A stretch of 64,000 bases of DNA, from positions 558,001 to 622,000 of the forward strand of contig CAVWTN010000002.1 in assembly GCA_963757945.1 (NCBI GenBank). The letters are read 5' to 3'. The stretch comes from CAVWTN01 sp963757945 (lineage in GTDB: Bacteria; Vulcanimicrobiota; Vulcanimicrobiia; Vulcanimicrobiales; Vulcanimicrobiaceae). Made by a program: the position numbers and the translations under genes. The notes beneath the pieces are model-generated. The model was not told the DNA's origin, searched no databases, and saw nothing but the letters and a program-made list of their open reading frames with translations. Below, in pieces: positions 55,537 through 64,000 of this stretch (positions are counted from its first letter, which is position 1; the number at the start of each line of letters is the position of its first letter).

Positions 55537-56262
55537 ATGGAGAGTTCGACGCGCAGCCTGCTGGAAGTGACCGCTCTGACGAAGCGCTTCGGCTCGCGCG
55601 CCGCCGTCGACGGGCTCTCGTTCGACCTGCGGCGCGGCGAGGTCCTCGGGCTGCTCGGCCCCAACGGCGCGGGGAAGACGACGACGTTGCTGTGTCTGTG
55701 CGGCCTGCTGCGCCCGGATTCCGGTGAGCTGCGCTTCGAGGGGAAGCCCCTGCCGAGCGAGCGCGGACGCTCGATCGCGCTGATCCCCGAGACCCCCGAC
55801 GTCTTCCCTTTGCTCAGCGTCTGGGAACACATGATCTTCGTGGCGCGCAGCGCGAACCTGGCCGCGGGCTGGGAGGCGCGGGCCGATGCGTTGCTCGAGC
55901 GGCTCGCGCTCACGGCACAGCGCGACGTGCTCGGCCAAGCCCTCTCGAAGGGGATGCGTCAAAAGACGCTGATCGCCGCGACGATCTTGGCCGACTCGCC
56001 GATCCTCTTGCTCGACGAGCCCATGGTCGGGCTCGACCCCAAGGGGCAACGTGATCTGCGCGACCTGATCCTGGGCTTGCGCGACGGCGGGACCGCGATC
56101 GTCATGAGCACGCACATCCTCGAGTCGGCGGAATCGCTCTGCGATCGCGCGCTCATCATGAAGGACGGGCGTTCGATCGCCTCCGGCAACATCGCCGATC
56201 TGCGCACGCGGGCCAGCGGCGAACGCTCGCTCGAAGACGCCTTCCTCGAAATCACGGCGTGA
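55537..56262 (+). CDS. ABC-2-type transporter ATPase
   Basis: A 241-residue ATP-binding subunit of an ABC-2-type exporter: LLGPNGAGKTTTLLCLCGLL (Walker A), IPETPDVFPLLSVWEHMIFV (Q-loop variant), LSKGMRQKTLIAATILADSP (signature with Lys-Gly in place of Gly-Gly), LLLDEPMVGLD (Walker B) and MSTHILESAE. It is coupled to the next gene by a GTGA overlap. The ATG is 14 bases after the MsbA-like stop. Confidence 0.92.
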   Translation: MESSTRSLLEVTALTKRFGSRAAVDGLSFDLRRGEVLGLLGPNGAGKTTTLLCLCGLLRPDSGELRFEGKPLPSERGRSIALIPETPDVFPLLSVWEHMIFVARSANLAAGWEARADALLERLALTAQRDVLGQALSKGMRQKTLIAATILADSPILLLDEPMVGLDPKGQRDLRDLILGLRDGGTAIVMSTHILESAESLCDRALIMKDGRSIASGNIADLRTRASGERSLEDAFLEITA

Positions 56263-57863
56263 CGTTCGGCGCGCTCGCGTTCGTTGAGTTCGCGACTGCA
56301 AGAAACGCGGCTCGCTCGATCGCGCGTTCGCCCGGGCGGCTCGCGCTCTGGGCGCTCGCGGCGTTCGTCTTCCTGATTCTGATCGCGGGCCGAATCATCG
56401 AGGAAAGAGCGCATCCGGGCGCGCACGCGCACGTCGTATCGCACGCAGGGGCGCTGCAGCTCTTCGGTTTCTTCACGCTGCTGGCCGGATTGAACGTCGC
56501 GCTGCCGGCGACCGGCAGGCTCCCTTACGCGTTCCGTTCGAAGGCGGAGGCGCGGCTACTCAGCAGCACGGGCTTGAGCGCGCAGAATATCGCAGTCTGG
56601 CTGCAAGTGCGCGCCGGGACGATCTTCGCGGCCAGATTCGGCCTGCCGCTCGTCTACGTGTTGCTCAGCAACGCGCATTGGAGCAACGCCTTCGCCGTGG
56701 CCGGCGGGGTCGTTGCGGTCGCGGCGAGCGCTTCGATCGTCGCCGAACTGCCGCTGCCCGCGTTCTTGCTGCGCTTGCGCGCGGGAGAGGCGCCGGTCGC
56801 GGCGTTCGGGTGGATGCTCGCCGCGCTCGGCGCGCTGTACGGGATCGCAGGGATCGCGCAGGTCGTCCAGGCGCCGAGCGTCGCGCGGCCGATCATGCAC
56901 CTGCTGCGCTTCGATCCGGCGTTCGCCGCGCTGTGGTTCCTTTCGGGCAGTCCGGCGGCGCTCGCGCTCGCGGTCGCTCTTCCGTTGCTGCTCGTGTTGG
57001 CCGTGATACCGCTCGCCGCGGATGCGCTACCCGACTTGTACGCGGTCTCGATGAGGTCGCTCGAGCTCATCGAGAGCAGCCGCCGCGGGCGGGTCGACGC
57101 GAGCGAGGCGGCGGCGAGCGCCGCGGCCGCGCATCGGGAACCGCCGCGGTTCTTCAGCGGCGTGCGGACGCTGCTCTGGACCGATTGGACGACGTTCGCA
57201 CGCACGCGCGGCGCGACGGCGAAGTGGCTTGGGCTCGTGCTCGGCTCGGCGCTGCTCGGCGCCTTCGTCCTGTTCGCCGAACGTTTCGGCGTCGAGCCCG
57301 CCGAAGCGGGCGGGATCTTCGGCGCGCTCTGGGCGCTCGCACTCGTCATCCCGCTGACGGCTTCGATCTCGCTTGCGGACGAGATCGCGAAACCGATCTG
57401 GTGGCTCGCGCCTTCGACGCTGCGCGAGCGGCTGGCGATATGGTCGGTCGCGCGCGCCTGGCGCGGCGGCGTTGCGCTCGGAACCGGGCCGGCGGTCCTT
57501 GGAATCGGCTCCGCCGACTGGCCCTTGGCGCTCGCCTCTTTGCCGGTTGCGTTCATCGCCTGGTGGTTCCTAACCGCGCTCGGCGTCGCGCTCTACGCGG
57601 CGTTTCCGAGCAAGATCGATACGAGCGGCCCCGCCGCCGTCTTGCGCGTCGTCGTCTTGGCCGTGCTCCTCGCACCGCTCGTCATCACCTGCGTAGGAAC
57701 GTTGCTCGTGCTCCACGCCGTCGCCGTGGCCCACGCCGCAGCGCTGGCCCTCGGCGCGACCACCGGCGTCGCCGTCGTCGAAGCGCTGCTGCTCATAGAG
57801 TTCGCCACGTTCCGGATCGGCGGCAACGCCGTCGGCACCGCGCTGCTGGAGCGGTCCACCTAA
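56259..57863 (+). CDS. Putative ABC-2-type exporter permease (PF16962-like)
   Basis: A 534-residue protein with about twelve hydrophobic helices, for example LALWALAAFVFLILIAG, FGFFTLLAGLNVALPATG, GWMLAALGALYGIAGIAQVV and VVLAVLLAPLVITCVGTLLVL. It has no ATPase motifs and pairs with the preceding ATPase gene, so it is most likely the membrane half of an exporter of unknown substrate. The start is GTG 56259. AFRSKAEARLLSSTGLSAQNIA resembles the coupling motif (ADxxLLxxSPLS) of this exporter family. Confidence 0.7.
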   Translation: MTFGALAFVEFATARNAARSIARSPGRLALWALAAFVFLILIAGRIIEERAHPGAHAHVVSHAGALQLFGFFTLLAGLNVALPATGRLPYAFRSKAEARLLSSTGLSAQNIAVWLQVRAGTIFAARFGLPLVYVLLSNAHWSNAFAVAGGVVAVAASASIVAELPLPAFLLRLRAGEAPVAAFGWMLAALGALYGIAGIAQVVQAPSVARPIMHLLRFDPAFAALWFLSGSPAALALAVALPLLLVLAVIPLAADALPDLYAVSMRSLELIESSRRGRVDASEAAASAAAAHREPPRFFSGVRTLLWTDWTTFARTRGATAKWLGLVLGSALLGAFVLFAERFGVEPAEAGGIFGALWALALVIPLTASISLADEIAKPIWWLAPSTLRERLAIWSVARAWRGGVALGTGPAVLGIGSADWPLALASLPVAFIAWWFLTALGVALYAAFPSKIDTSGPAAVLRVVVLAVLLAPLVITCVGTLLVLHAVAVAHAAALALGATTGVAVVEALLLIEFATFRIGGNAVGTALLERST

Positions 57864-57876
57864 GCGTTCCCTCGCT

Positions 57877-59034
57877 CTAGAGGAGGTCGCTGGTCCGGGC
57901 CGCGATGCGCGCGGCGGTCCCCTCCCACGTGTAGCGCTCCAAGGCGCGCGAATAGCCGCGCTCCCCCATTTGTCGCGCGGTCTCCGGGTCCGCCAACACG
58001 TCGACCAAGCGCGCGGCCAGCGCGCGCTCATCGCCGACGGGGACGATGAAACCGGTGGAGCCGTCCTCGACGATCTCGGGGATCGCAGAAATATCCGTCC
58101 CGATGCAAGGGAGCTTTTGAGACATCGCCTCCAACAGGACGAAGCCGAAGGGTTCGCATTCCGAGGGCAACGCGAACACCGCCGCCTCGCGAAAGAGCGA
58201 CACGAGATCGTTGCAGCCCTTTGCCTCGTGGCGCGATATCGGACCGAGAAAGCGCACGCCCGGCGGCACGGCGCCGATCGATGCGGGCCCGACGATCGTC
58301 AAGGTCGCTTCGGGGATCGCGCGCCGGACGCGTTGGAATGCGGCCAAGAGCGTCGGGCCGCCTTTTCGGACGAAATCGAAGCCGACGAACAGTATCTCCG
58401 GCTTCGCTTCGCGGCGTGTGAAACTCGGGGCGGCGAAGGGGATATTGCTTCCCGCGCCGACCGGCTCGAGCTTGCCGGCGGGGAGCCCGTAGGTGCGCAT
58501 GAACGAATCGGCCGCAAACTTGCTCATCGTGAACAGCATGCTGCTCCGCGCGTAGACGCCCGACTCAAATGCGATGATCTCTTCGGCACGGCGCCGCGAG
58601 ACTTGGATCGCACCATAGCCGCTGCGCTGGTTCTCGATGAAGTGTGAATCGTGATAGGAAACGGTGAGTTTCCCGGGCAGGCCGGTCAGATCGAACATCG
58701 CGGCGAGTTGGAGCACGACGGCGAACGAGGATGGATCGAGCTTGCCGATTCGATCGCGCGCGGCACGGGTGTTCGCGTCGCGGAACCCCGGACTGGAATA
58801 AAACTTATGCATCCAGCGGATGCGCTCCGGCGAGAAGTTGACGAGCTGATGCAGCCGCGTGGCGACCGCACCCGGCCGCGACGAGATCGCCGTGAAGAGC
58901 GAGCCGTTCTCATCGAGCGCGCGGAACAGCGGCGCACTGCAACTCGAGAAGGTCATCGGATCGAACGGATCTCCGTTGACCGCTCCGACGAGGTAACGAG
59001 TGTTGGGCTGTCCCGGGGGCACAAGAGGCGTCAC
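57877..59034 (-). CDS. Family 4 glycosyltransferase (group 1)
   Basis: A 385-residue GT-B enzyme. The donor-binding domain shows EILFVGFDFVRKGGPTLLAAFQRV, ATLTIVGPAS, and the signature AVFALPSECEPFGFVLLEAMSQKLPCIGTDI with the E-x7-E pair. The N-terminal half (MTFSSCSAPLFRAL, VSYHDSHFIENQ) is atypical. The start is GTG 59034 with GGAG six bases upstream; longer in-frame sequence is antisense to nothing obvious but lacks family similarity. It follows the next glycosyltransferase by 123 bases, and together they may act in one pathway. Substrate unknown. Confidence 0.82.
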   Translation of the reverse strand: MTPLVPPGQPNTRYLVGAVNGDPFDPMTFSSCSAPLFRALDENGSLFTAISSRPGAVATRLHQLVNFSPERIRWMHKFYSSPGFRDANTRAARDRIGKLDPSSFAVVLQLAAMFDLTGLPGKLTVSYHDSHFIENQRSGYGAIQVSRRRAEEIIAFESGVYARSSMLFTMSKFAADSFMRTYGLPAGKLEPVGAGSNIPFAAPSFTRREAKPEILFVGFDFVRKGGPTLLAAFQRVRRAIPEATLTIVGPASIGAVPPGVRFLGPISRHEAKGCNDLVSLFREAAVFALPSECEPFGFVLLEAMSQKLPCIGTDISAIPEIVEDGSTGFIVPVGDERALAARLVDVLADPETARQMGERGYSRALERYTWEGTAARIAARTSDLL

Positions 59035-59157
59035 GCGATCTCCTCGAACTTCCCAAGGAACGGTTTCGAGACGCGCGCGTCGCGACTTCGGCACCGGAAC
59101 CCCGGTTCGGGGCCGCCGCTCGGGCTTTTCTTGCCCAAGGGCGTGCACCTGCACCGC

Positions 59158-60312
59158 CTAGTGCGTTCGGGTGCCCGGGCTCTCTCCCAAGATCCGTAAC
59201 GTGTCGGCGATCCAACGGTCCATCGAAAAGAGCTGCGCTACGCGGGAACGTCCGGCGCGCCCCAGCCGCTCCATCTCGCCGGGTGATGCGAGAAGTTCCA
59301 GCAGCACTGCGGCGAGTTGCTCCGGCGCGCGAGGCTCGACGATATGACCCGTGACGCCGTCGGCGACGAGTTCGGGAAGTCCGCCGACGCGCGTCGCGAC
59401 GACCGGCCGCTCCATCGCCATCGCCTCCGAGCTGACGAGCGCGGCAGGCTCTTGCCATACCGAGGGAATGACGACGATGTCGGCCATCCCCATCATGCGT
59501 TCGACGTCGGAGCGCAACCCGGTAAAGCGCACGTTCGAAGCGATGCCGAGCGAAGCTGCGAGCCCTTTCAGCGGACCCTCGTGCGGGCCGTCGCCGACGA
59601 TGACGAACTCGCTATCGGGCCGCACCGAAAGCACGCTCTTAGCAGCACGCAGCAGGTCGTCGATCCCTTTCTCCGGCCGGAACCACGCGGCGCACACGAT
59701 GACGGGCGCTCGCTCGGGAAGGCCAAGCTCCGCTCGAGCCGCACTCCGCTCGCTATCGCCGAGCGGAATGAAGCGCTCCAAGTTAATCCCGTTGTGCAGC
59801 ACCGCAACGCGCGCGGGCGCGAGTTCGTAATTCGAAAGCAGCACGCGCCGGATGTGTTCGGAAACGGCTAAGACCCGCACCCCCAGCGCAGCGAGCACCA
59901 GCCGGTCCCAAGCACGCAATGCAAACCGGAACAGCGGATTCAGCCGCTTCGGTTGGCGCGTGTGCTCGGTGAAGACGATCCCGCGCGCTCCCGAGGCCCA
60001 CGCGACGACCGGGAGCAGCGAAAACGGCGAATAGAAATGGAAATGCACGATGTCGGGCCGGTGTTTGCGCAGGAGGGCGAGCAGCCGCAGCGTCGCAGCA
60101 ACGTCTCCGGCGTCCGCGAGAACTTCGAATGCCGGTTGCGTGCCTTCGAAGAGCGCGGCGACCGCCGGGATCGGCGGCTGCGAATACACGAGCACGCTTT
60201 TCCAGCCCGCCCGCTCTAAGGCGCGCGTCAGAAACACGGCGTATTCCTCCATCGTTCCTACCCTGCGCGGACTGAGGCAGAAGATGGACACCACCGTTTT
60301 CGCTTGGGCCAT
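59158..60312 (-). CDS. Family 4 glycosyltransferase (group 1)
   Basis: A 384-residue GT-B enzyme. The N-terminal domain has RRVGTMEEYAVFLTRALERAG with the glycine-x-x-E loop, and VHFHFYSPFSLLPVV. The donor half has NGINLERFIPLGD, VIVCAAWFRPEKGIDDLLRA, EFVIVGDGPHEG, and VIPSVWQEPAALVSSEAMAM with the E-x7-E signature. It resembles PimB/WcaL-type transferases. ATG 60312 (MAQAKTVVSIF) is the natural start. It is divergent from pyruvate carboxylase across 107 bases. Confidence 0.85.
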   Translation of the reverse strand: MAQAKTVVSIFCLSPRRVGTMEEYAVFLTRALERAGWKSVLVYSQPPIPAVAALFEGTQPAFEVLADAGDVAATLRLLALLRKHRPDIVHFHFYSPFSLLPVVAWASGARGIVFTEHTRQPKRLNPLFRFALRAWDRLVLAALGVRVLAVSEHIRRVLLSNYELAPARVAVLHNGINLERFIPLGDSERSAARAELGLPERAPVIVCAAWFRPEKGIDDLLRAAKSVLSVRPDSEFVIVGDGPHEGPLKGLAASLGIASNVRFTGLRSDVERMMGMADIVVIPSVWQEPAALVSSEAMAMERPVVATRVGGLPELVADGVTGHIVEPRAPEQLAAVLLELLASPGEMERLGRAGRSRVAQLFSMDRWIADTLRILGESPGTRTH

Positions 60313-60419
60313 TGCGCAAAACGCTTGGCCCGCAAAGCCGGACCCACCTCCTTCGTTACGAGCGGCGTAGGGTGCGCAGACGGGCGGGGAAATGCGAGGG
60401 AGCCCGAAACCTTCCGCCG

Positions 60420-63400
60420 ATGTCCGCCGCCGTCTCTCCTCGTACGATCCAGCGCCTGCTCGTCGCCAATCGCGGCGAGATCGCCATCCGCGTCTTCCGG
60501 GCCGCGACCGAACTCGGCATTGCGACCGTCGCGATCTACTCACACGAGGATCGCTTCGCGCTGCACCGGTTCAAGGCCGACGAAAGCTATCTCGTCGGCG
60601 CCGGGAAAGGCCCCGTCCAAGCCTATCTGGACGTCGCCGACATTCTGCGCGTCGCGCGCGAGGCGCATGTCGACGCGATCCATCCGGGCTACGGCTTCAA
60701 CGCCGAGAACCCGGCGTTCGCAGAGGCGTGCGCCGAAGCCGGGATCATCTTCATCGGCCCGACGCCCGACGTGATGCGCAGGCTCGGCGGAAAAGTCGAA
60801 GCGCGCGAGATCGCGCGCACAGCGGGCGTACCCACGTTGCCGGCGACGGGCGCGCTGCCCACGGATGCCGAGGGCATCAGCGCCGCCGCCGCCGCGATCG
60901 GCTTTCCGGTCATGCTCAAGGCGAGCTGGGGCGGGGGCGGCCGCGGCATGCGCGTGATCGAAGAGGCCGCCGACCTCATCCGTTCGGTCGAGGCGGGGCG
61001 CAGCGAGGCGCTCGCGGCGTTCGGCAACGGCGAAGTCTACCTCGAAAAGTTCTTGCGCCGGGCGCAGCACATCGAGGTCCAAGTCCTCGGCGATACCCAC
61101 GGCAACGTCGTGCATGTCTTCGAACGCGATTGTTCGATCCAACGGCGTAACCAAAAGGTCGTCGAGCAGGCGCCCGCGCCGTTCATCACGCCCGAGCTGC
61201 GCGCCGGCCTGTGCGACGCCGCCGTCACGCTCGTGCGCAGCGTCGACTACACGAGCGCGGGGACCGTCGAGTTTCTCGTCGACGCGGAGGCCGGCGCCTT
61301 CTATTTCATCGAGGTCAATCCGCGCATCCAAGTCGAGCACACCGTCACGGAGGTCGTCACCGGCGTCGACCTGATCAAGGCGCAGATCCGCATCGCCCAA
61401 GGTGCGCGCATCGGGGCGCCGGAGAGCGGCGTGCCGCCTCAGGCGCAGATCGCGACCAAGGGCTTCGCGATGCAGTGCCGCGTGACGACGGAGAATCCGG
61501 AACGCGGCTTCACCCCGGATTACGGCGCGATCACGGCGTACCGGCCCGCCGCGGGCTTCGGCATCCGCCTCGACGGCGCGACCGCGTACTCGGGCGCCGT
61601 CATCACGCCCTATTACGATTCGCTCCTGGAGAAGGTCACGGCCTGGGCCCCGACGCGCGAGGAGACGCGCGCGCGGATGTTACGCGCCTTGCGCGAGTTT
61701 CGCGTGCGCGGGGTCTCGACGAATTTGAGCTATCTCGAAGCGCTGCTCTCGCATCCGCGCTTCCGCAGCGGCGATTACAGCACGCGCTTCATCGACGAGA
61801 CGCCCGAGCTCACGCAGTTCCTCCCCTCGCGCGATCGCGCGACGCGCCTGCTCTCGTTCCTCGCCGAAGTGCTCGTCAACGGCAATCCCGAGGTCGCCGG
61901 CCGGCCGCGTGTTGAGAGCGTCCCCGTGCCGCGCGTTCCCGCGGCGCAAAACGAGACGCCCGCGGACGGGACGAAGCAGTTGCTCGACAGCCTCGGGCCC
62001 GAAGGCTTCACCGCCTGGATGCGCGCCCAGGAGCGCACGCTCGTCACCGACACGACGTTCCGCGACGCGCACCAATCGCTGTTGGCGACGCGCTTCCGCA
62101 CGCAGGACATGATCGCGATCGCCCCGATCTACGCGCGCGATCTGCCGAACCTCTTCTCGCTCGAATGTTGGGGCGGCGCTACGTTCGACGTGGCGATGCG
62201 CTTCCTGAAAGAGGACCCGTGGGGCCGGCTCACCGCGCTGCGCGAGGCGGTTCCCAACATCCTGCTGCAGATGCTCTTGCGCGGCGCGAACGCCGTCGGC
62301 TACAAGAACTATCCGGACAACGCGGTCCGCCACTTCATCGCGCAGGCGGCCGATGCCGGCGTCGATCTCTTCCGCGTCTTCGATTCATTGAACTGGATCG
62401 AGAACATGCGCGTCTCGATCGATGCGATTCGCGAGAGCGGGAAACTCTGCGAAGCGGCGATTTGCTACAGCGGCGACATCGACGATCCCAAGCGGCCGAA
62501 GTACAACTTGCGCTACTATGTCGACCTCGCGAAGCAGCTCGAAAAAGCCGGCGCGCACATTCTCGGGATCAAGGATATGGCCGGCGTGTGCCGGCCGTAC
62601 GCCGCACGCAAGCTCGTCGAAGCCTTGCGTCAAGAGATCGGGATCCCGATCCACTTCCACACGCACGATACGAGCGGAAACGCGGGAGCGAGCGTGCTCG
62701 CCGCCGTCGAAGCGGGCTGCGATGCGGTCGACGGCGCGCTCGACGCGATGAGCGGGTTCACCTCGCAGCCGAACCTCGGCTCGCTCGTGGCCGCGCTCGA
62801 ACATACCCCGCGCTCGACGCAACTCGACCGCGAAGCGCTGATGCGGATTTCGACCTATTGGGGCGAGGTGCGCAAGCAGTACGCCGCCTTCGAGAGCGAG
62901 ATGCGTTCGGGATCCTCGGACGTCTACGTCCACGAGATGCCCGGCGGCCAATACACGAATCTGCAAGAGCAAGCGAAGGCGCTGGGCATCGCGGACCGCT
63001 GGCCCGATGTCGTGAAAACGTATCACGACGTCAGCATGCTCTTCGGCGACATCATCAAGGTCACGCCGACCTCGAAAGTCGTCGGGGACATGTCGATCTA
63101 CATGCTCACGAGCGGGATCACTCCGGCGGACGTCGCCGACCCGGCCAAGGATATTTCGTTTCCGGCCTCGGTCGTCGAGCTGTTCGCGGGCGAGCTCGGC
63201 CAGACGCCCGGCGGATTCCCCGTCGCGTTACAGCGCAAGGTCCTGCGCGGGCGCTTGCCCTTGAACGGCAGGCCCGGCGAAACGCTGCCGCCCGCGAATC
63301 TGGAGCTGGAGCGCGCGAACGTCGAAAAAGCGATCGAACGCAAGGTCAACGAACGCGATCTCGCCTCCTACTTGATGTACCCGGACGTCTTCGTGACGTA

Positions 63401-63881
63401 TGCGAAGCACGCGAACACCTACGGCGACGTCAGCCTCCTCCCGACCGACGTCTTCTTCTACGGGATGGCCCCGGGGCAAGAGATCTCGCTCGAGATCGAG
63501 CGCGGCAAGACGCTGATCGTCCGCTATATCGCCACGAGCGAACCGGACGGCGAGGGGCGCCGCAAGGTCTTCTTCGAGATGAACGGCCAGCCGCGCATGG
63601 TATCGGTCGACGATCGCAGGCTCGGCGACAAGCGCGTCGTGCGTCAGAAGGCCGATCCGGCCGATCCCACGCAGATCGGCGCACCGATGCCGGGGCTCGT
63701 CGTCCGCCTGTCCGTCGAAGAAGGGCAGGCCGTCGAGGCCGGCACGGCACTCCTCACGATCGAGGCGATGAAGATGCAGACCGTCCTCTACGCGGAGCGG
63801 CGCGGCGTCGTACGCCGCGTCCTCGCGACGCCGGGGACGCACATCGAGGCGCAGGACCTGCTCCTCACCGTGCAGAGCTAG
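60420..63881 (+). CDS. pyc: Pyruvate carboxylase
   Basis: Biotin-dependent carboxylation of pyruvate to oxaloacetate, filling the TCA cycle. The 1153-residue single-chain protein has a biotin carboxylase domain (LLVANRGEIAIRVFRAATE, GGGGRGMRVIEE, EVNPRIQVEHTVTEVVTG) and a carboxyltransferase domain (TDTTFRDAHQSLLATRFRT, FSLECWGGATFDVAMRFL, IKDMAGVCRP). The biotinyl domain ends it, with IEAMKMQT and Lys1118 as the biotin site. The start is ATG 60420, giving MSAAVSPRTIQRLLVANRG. Confidence 0.97.
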   Translation: MSAAVSPRTIQRLLVANRGEIAIRVFRAATELGIATVAIYSHEDRFALHRFKADESYLVGAGKGPVQAYLDVADILRVAREAHVDAIHPGYGFNAENPAFAEACAEAGIIFIGPTPDVMRRLGGKVEAREIARTAGVPTLPATGALPTDAEGISAAAAAIGFPVMLKASWGGGGRGMRVIEEAADLIRSVEAGRSEALAAFGNGEVYLEKFLRRAQHIEVQVLGDTHGNVVHVFERDCSIQRRNQKVVEQAPAPFITPELRAGLCDAAVTLVRSVDYTSAGTVEFLVDAEAGAFYFIEVNPRIQVEHTVTEVVTGVDLIKAQIRIAQGARIGAPESGVPPQAQIATKGFAMQCRVTTENPERGFTPDYGAITAYRPAAGFGIRLDGATAYSGAVITPYYDSLLEKVTAWAPTREETRARMLRALREFRVRGVSTNLSYLEALLSHPRFRSGDYSTRFIDETPELTQFLPSRDRATRLLSFLAEVLVNGNPEVAGRPRVESVPVPRVPAAQNETPADGTKQLLDSLGPEGFTAWMRAQERTLVTDTTFRDAHQSLLATRFRTQDMIAIAPIYARDLPNLFSLECWGGATFDVAMRFLKEDPWGRLTALREAVPNILLQMLLRGANAVGYKNYPDNAVRHFIAQAADAGVDLFRVFDSLNWIENMRVSIDAIRESGKLCEAAICYSGDIDDPKRPKYNLRYYVDLAKQLEKAGAHILGIKDMAGVCRPYAARKLVEALRQEIGIPIHFHTHDTSGNAGASVLAAVEAGCDAVDGALDAMSGFTSQPNLGSLVAALEHTPRSTQLDREALMRISTYWGEVRKQYAAFESEMRSGSSDVYVHEMPGGQYTNLQEQAKALGIADRWPDVVKTYHDVSMLFGDIIKVTPTSKVVGDMSIYMLTSGITPADVADPAKDISFPASVVELFAGELGQTPGGFPVALQRKVLRGRLPLNGRPGETLPPANLELERANVEKAIERKVNERDLASYLMYPDVFVTYAKHANTYGDVSLLPTDVFFYGMAPGQEISLEIERGKTLIVRYIATSEPDGEGRRKVFFEMNGQPRMVSVDDRRLGDKRVVRQKADPADPTQIGAPMPGLVVRLSVEEGQAVEAGTALLTIEAMKMQTVLYAERRGVVRRVLATPGTHIEAQDLLLTVQS

Positions 63882-63884
63882 CGC

Positions 63885-64000
63885 CTAGCGCGCCTCGTCG
63901 ATCGCCTTCAGCGAACTCTGGTTTTCGAGCGCCGAGAGGTCGCCGAGTTCGTTGTGTCCGAGGAAGCGTCCGCGCGCGACGCGCCGCATCACCTTCTGAT
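63885..64000 (-). CDS. Acyl/acetyl-CoA synthetase, C-terminal end (partial)
   Basis: The last 38 codons of a minus-strand gene cut by the window edge: QKVMRRVARGRFLGHNELGD, then LSALENQSSLKAIDEAR. KVMRR is the usual catalytic-lysine tail of AMP-forming acetyl/acyl-CoA synthetases (as in SGKIMRR), and LGDLSALENP-type ends are common in them. Only the tail can be seen, so the substrate is open. It converges on pyruvate carboxylase with three bases between the stops. Confidence 0.6.
   Translation of the reverse strand, partial: QKVMRRVARGRFLGHNELGDLSALENQSSLKAIDEAR

Overview
The window is about 64 kb of GC-rich chromosomal DNA (roughly two thirds G+C by eye), densely packed with ordinary housekeeping genes. 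I see no rRNA, tRNA, CRISPR array, prophage or insertion sequence. The cell looks like a diderm (TolC-like protein, HlyD adaptor, MsbA-type exporter, LolA-like protein). It makes menaquinone by the futalosine route (mqnE, mqnA, mqnC), uses a homodimeric glycyl-tRNA synthetase, RNase J and a YajQ protein, and carries LytR-CpsA-Psr and NodB enzymes. Several genes start with ATG or GTG a few bases after a TANNNT box, as in leaderless transcription. Together these would fit a member of the Vulcanimicrobiota/Eremiobacterota (WPS-2) or a nearby deep lineage. That placement is inference from style, not a search result.

Layout. 1-5.2 kb (+): arginine operon argG(end)-argH-argC-argJ-argD. 5.4 kb: LuxR-type regulator with a structured leader. 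6-16.7 kb (-): glyQS, a glycosyltransferase, rlmN, a glutathione peroxidase, and a tightly overlapping chain secA-prfB-glycosyltransferase-YbjQ-UDG-YbaK. prfB carries the autoregulatory frameshift. 16.8-21.8 kb (-): NodB deacetylase, LCP protein, rimO, yajQ and a RodZ-like protein. 21.8-23.7 kb (+): mnmA and an acyltransferase. 23.7-26.7 kb (-): the futalosine operon. 26.8-30.7 kb: rqcH, a SOUL protein, an ArsR/SRPBCC pair with its operator, and a VOC protein. 30.8-33.2 kb (-): ftsK. 33.3-35.2 kb (+): a Phd/VapC toxin-antitoxin pair and an isocitrate dehydrogenase-like enzyme.

35.2-39.5 kb (-): an unknown membrane protein, an EamA transporter, an orphan DppC-type permease and RNase J. 39.5-46.7 kb (+): two small or membrane proteins, then a five-gene tripartite efflux operon (TolC-like, HlyD-like, two FtsX/MacB permeases, ATPase); its second permease is broken by a one-base frameshift. 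46.8-51.7 kb (+): HtrA protease followed by dnaK-grpE-dnaJ, a protein-quality-control block. 51.7-57.9 kb: oxidoreductase, LolA-like protein, MsbA-like exporter, ABC-2 ATPase and permease. 57.9-60.3 kb (-): two family-4 glycosyltransferases. 60.4-63.9 kb (+): pyruvate carboxylase. The end holds the C-terminus of an acyl/acetyl-CoA synthetase (-).

No stretch over 300 bases lacks a gene. The most interesting non-gene signals are the recurrent TANNNT start-proximal boxes, the RF2 frameshift site, the paired AACC-N4-GGTT operator, two structured leaders (LuxR gene, dnaK), a short hairpin repeat, and a lower-GC protein-like remnant near 37.7 kb.
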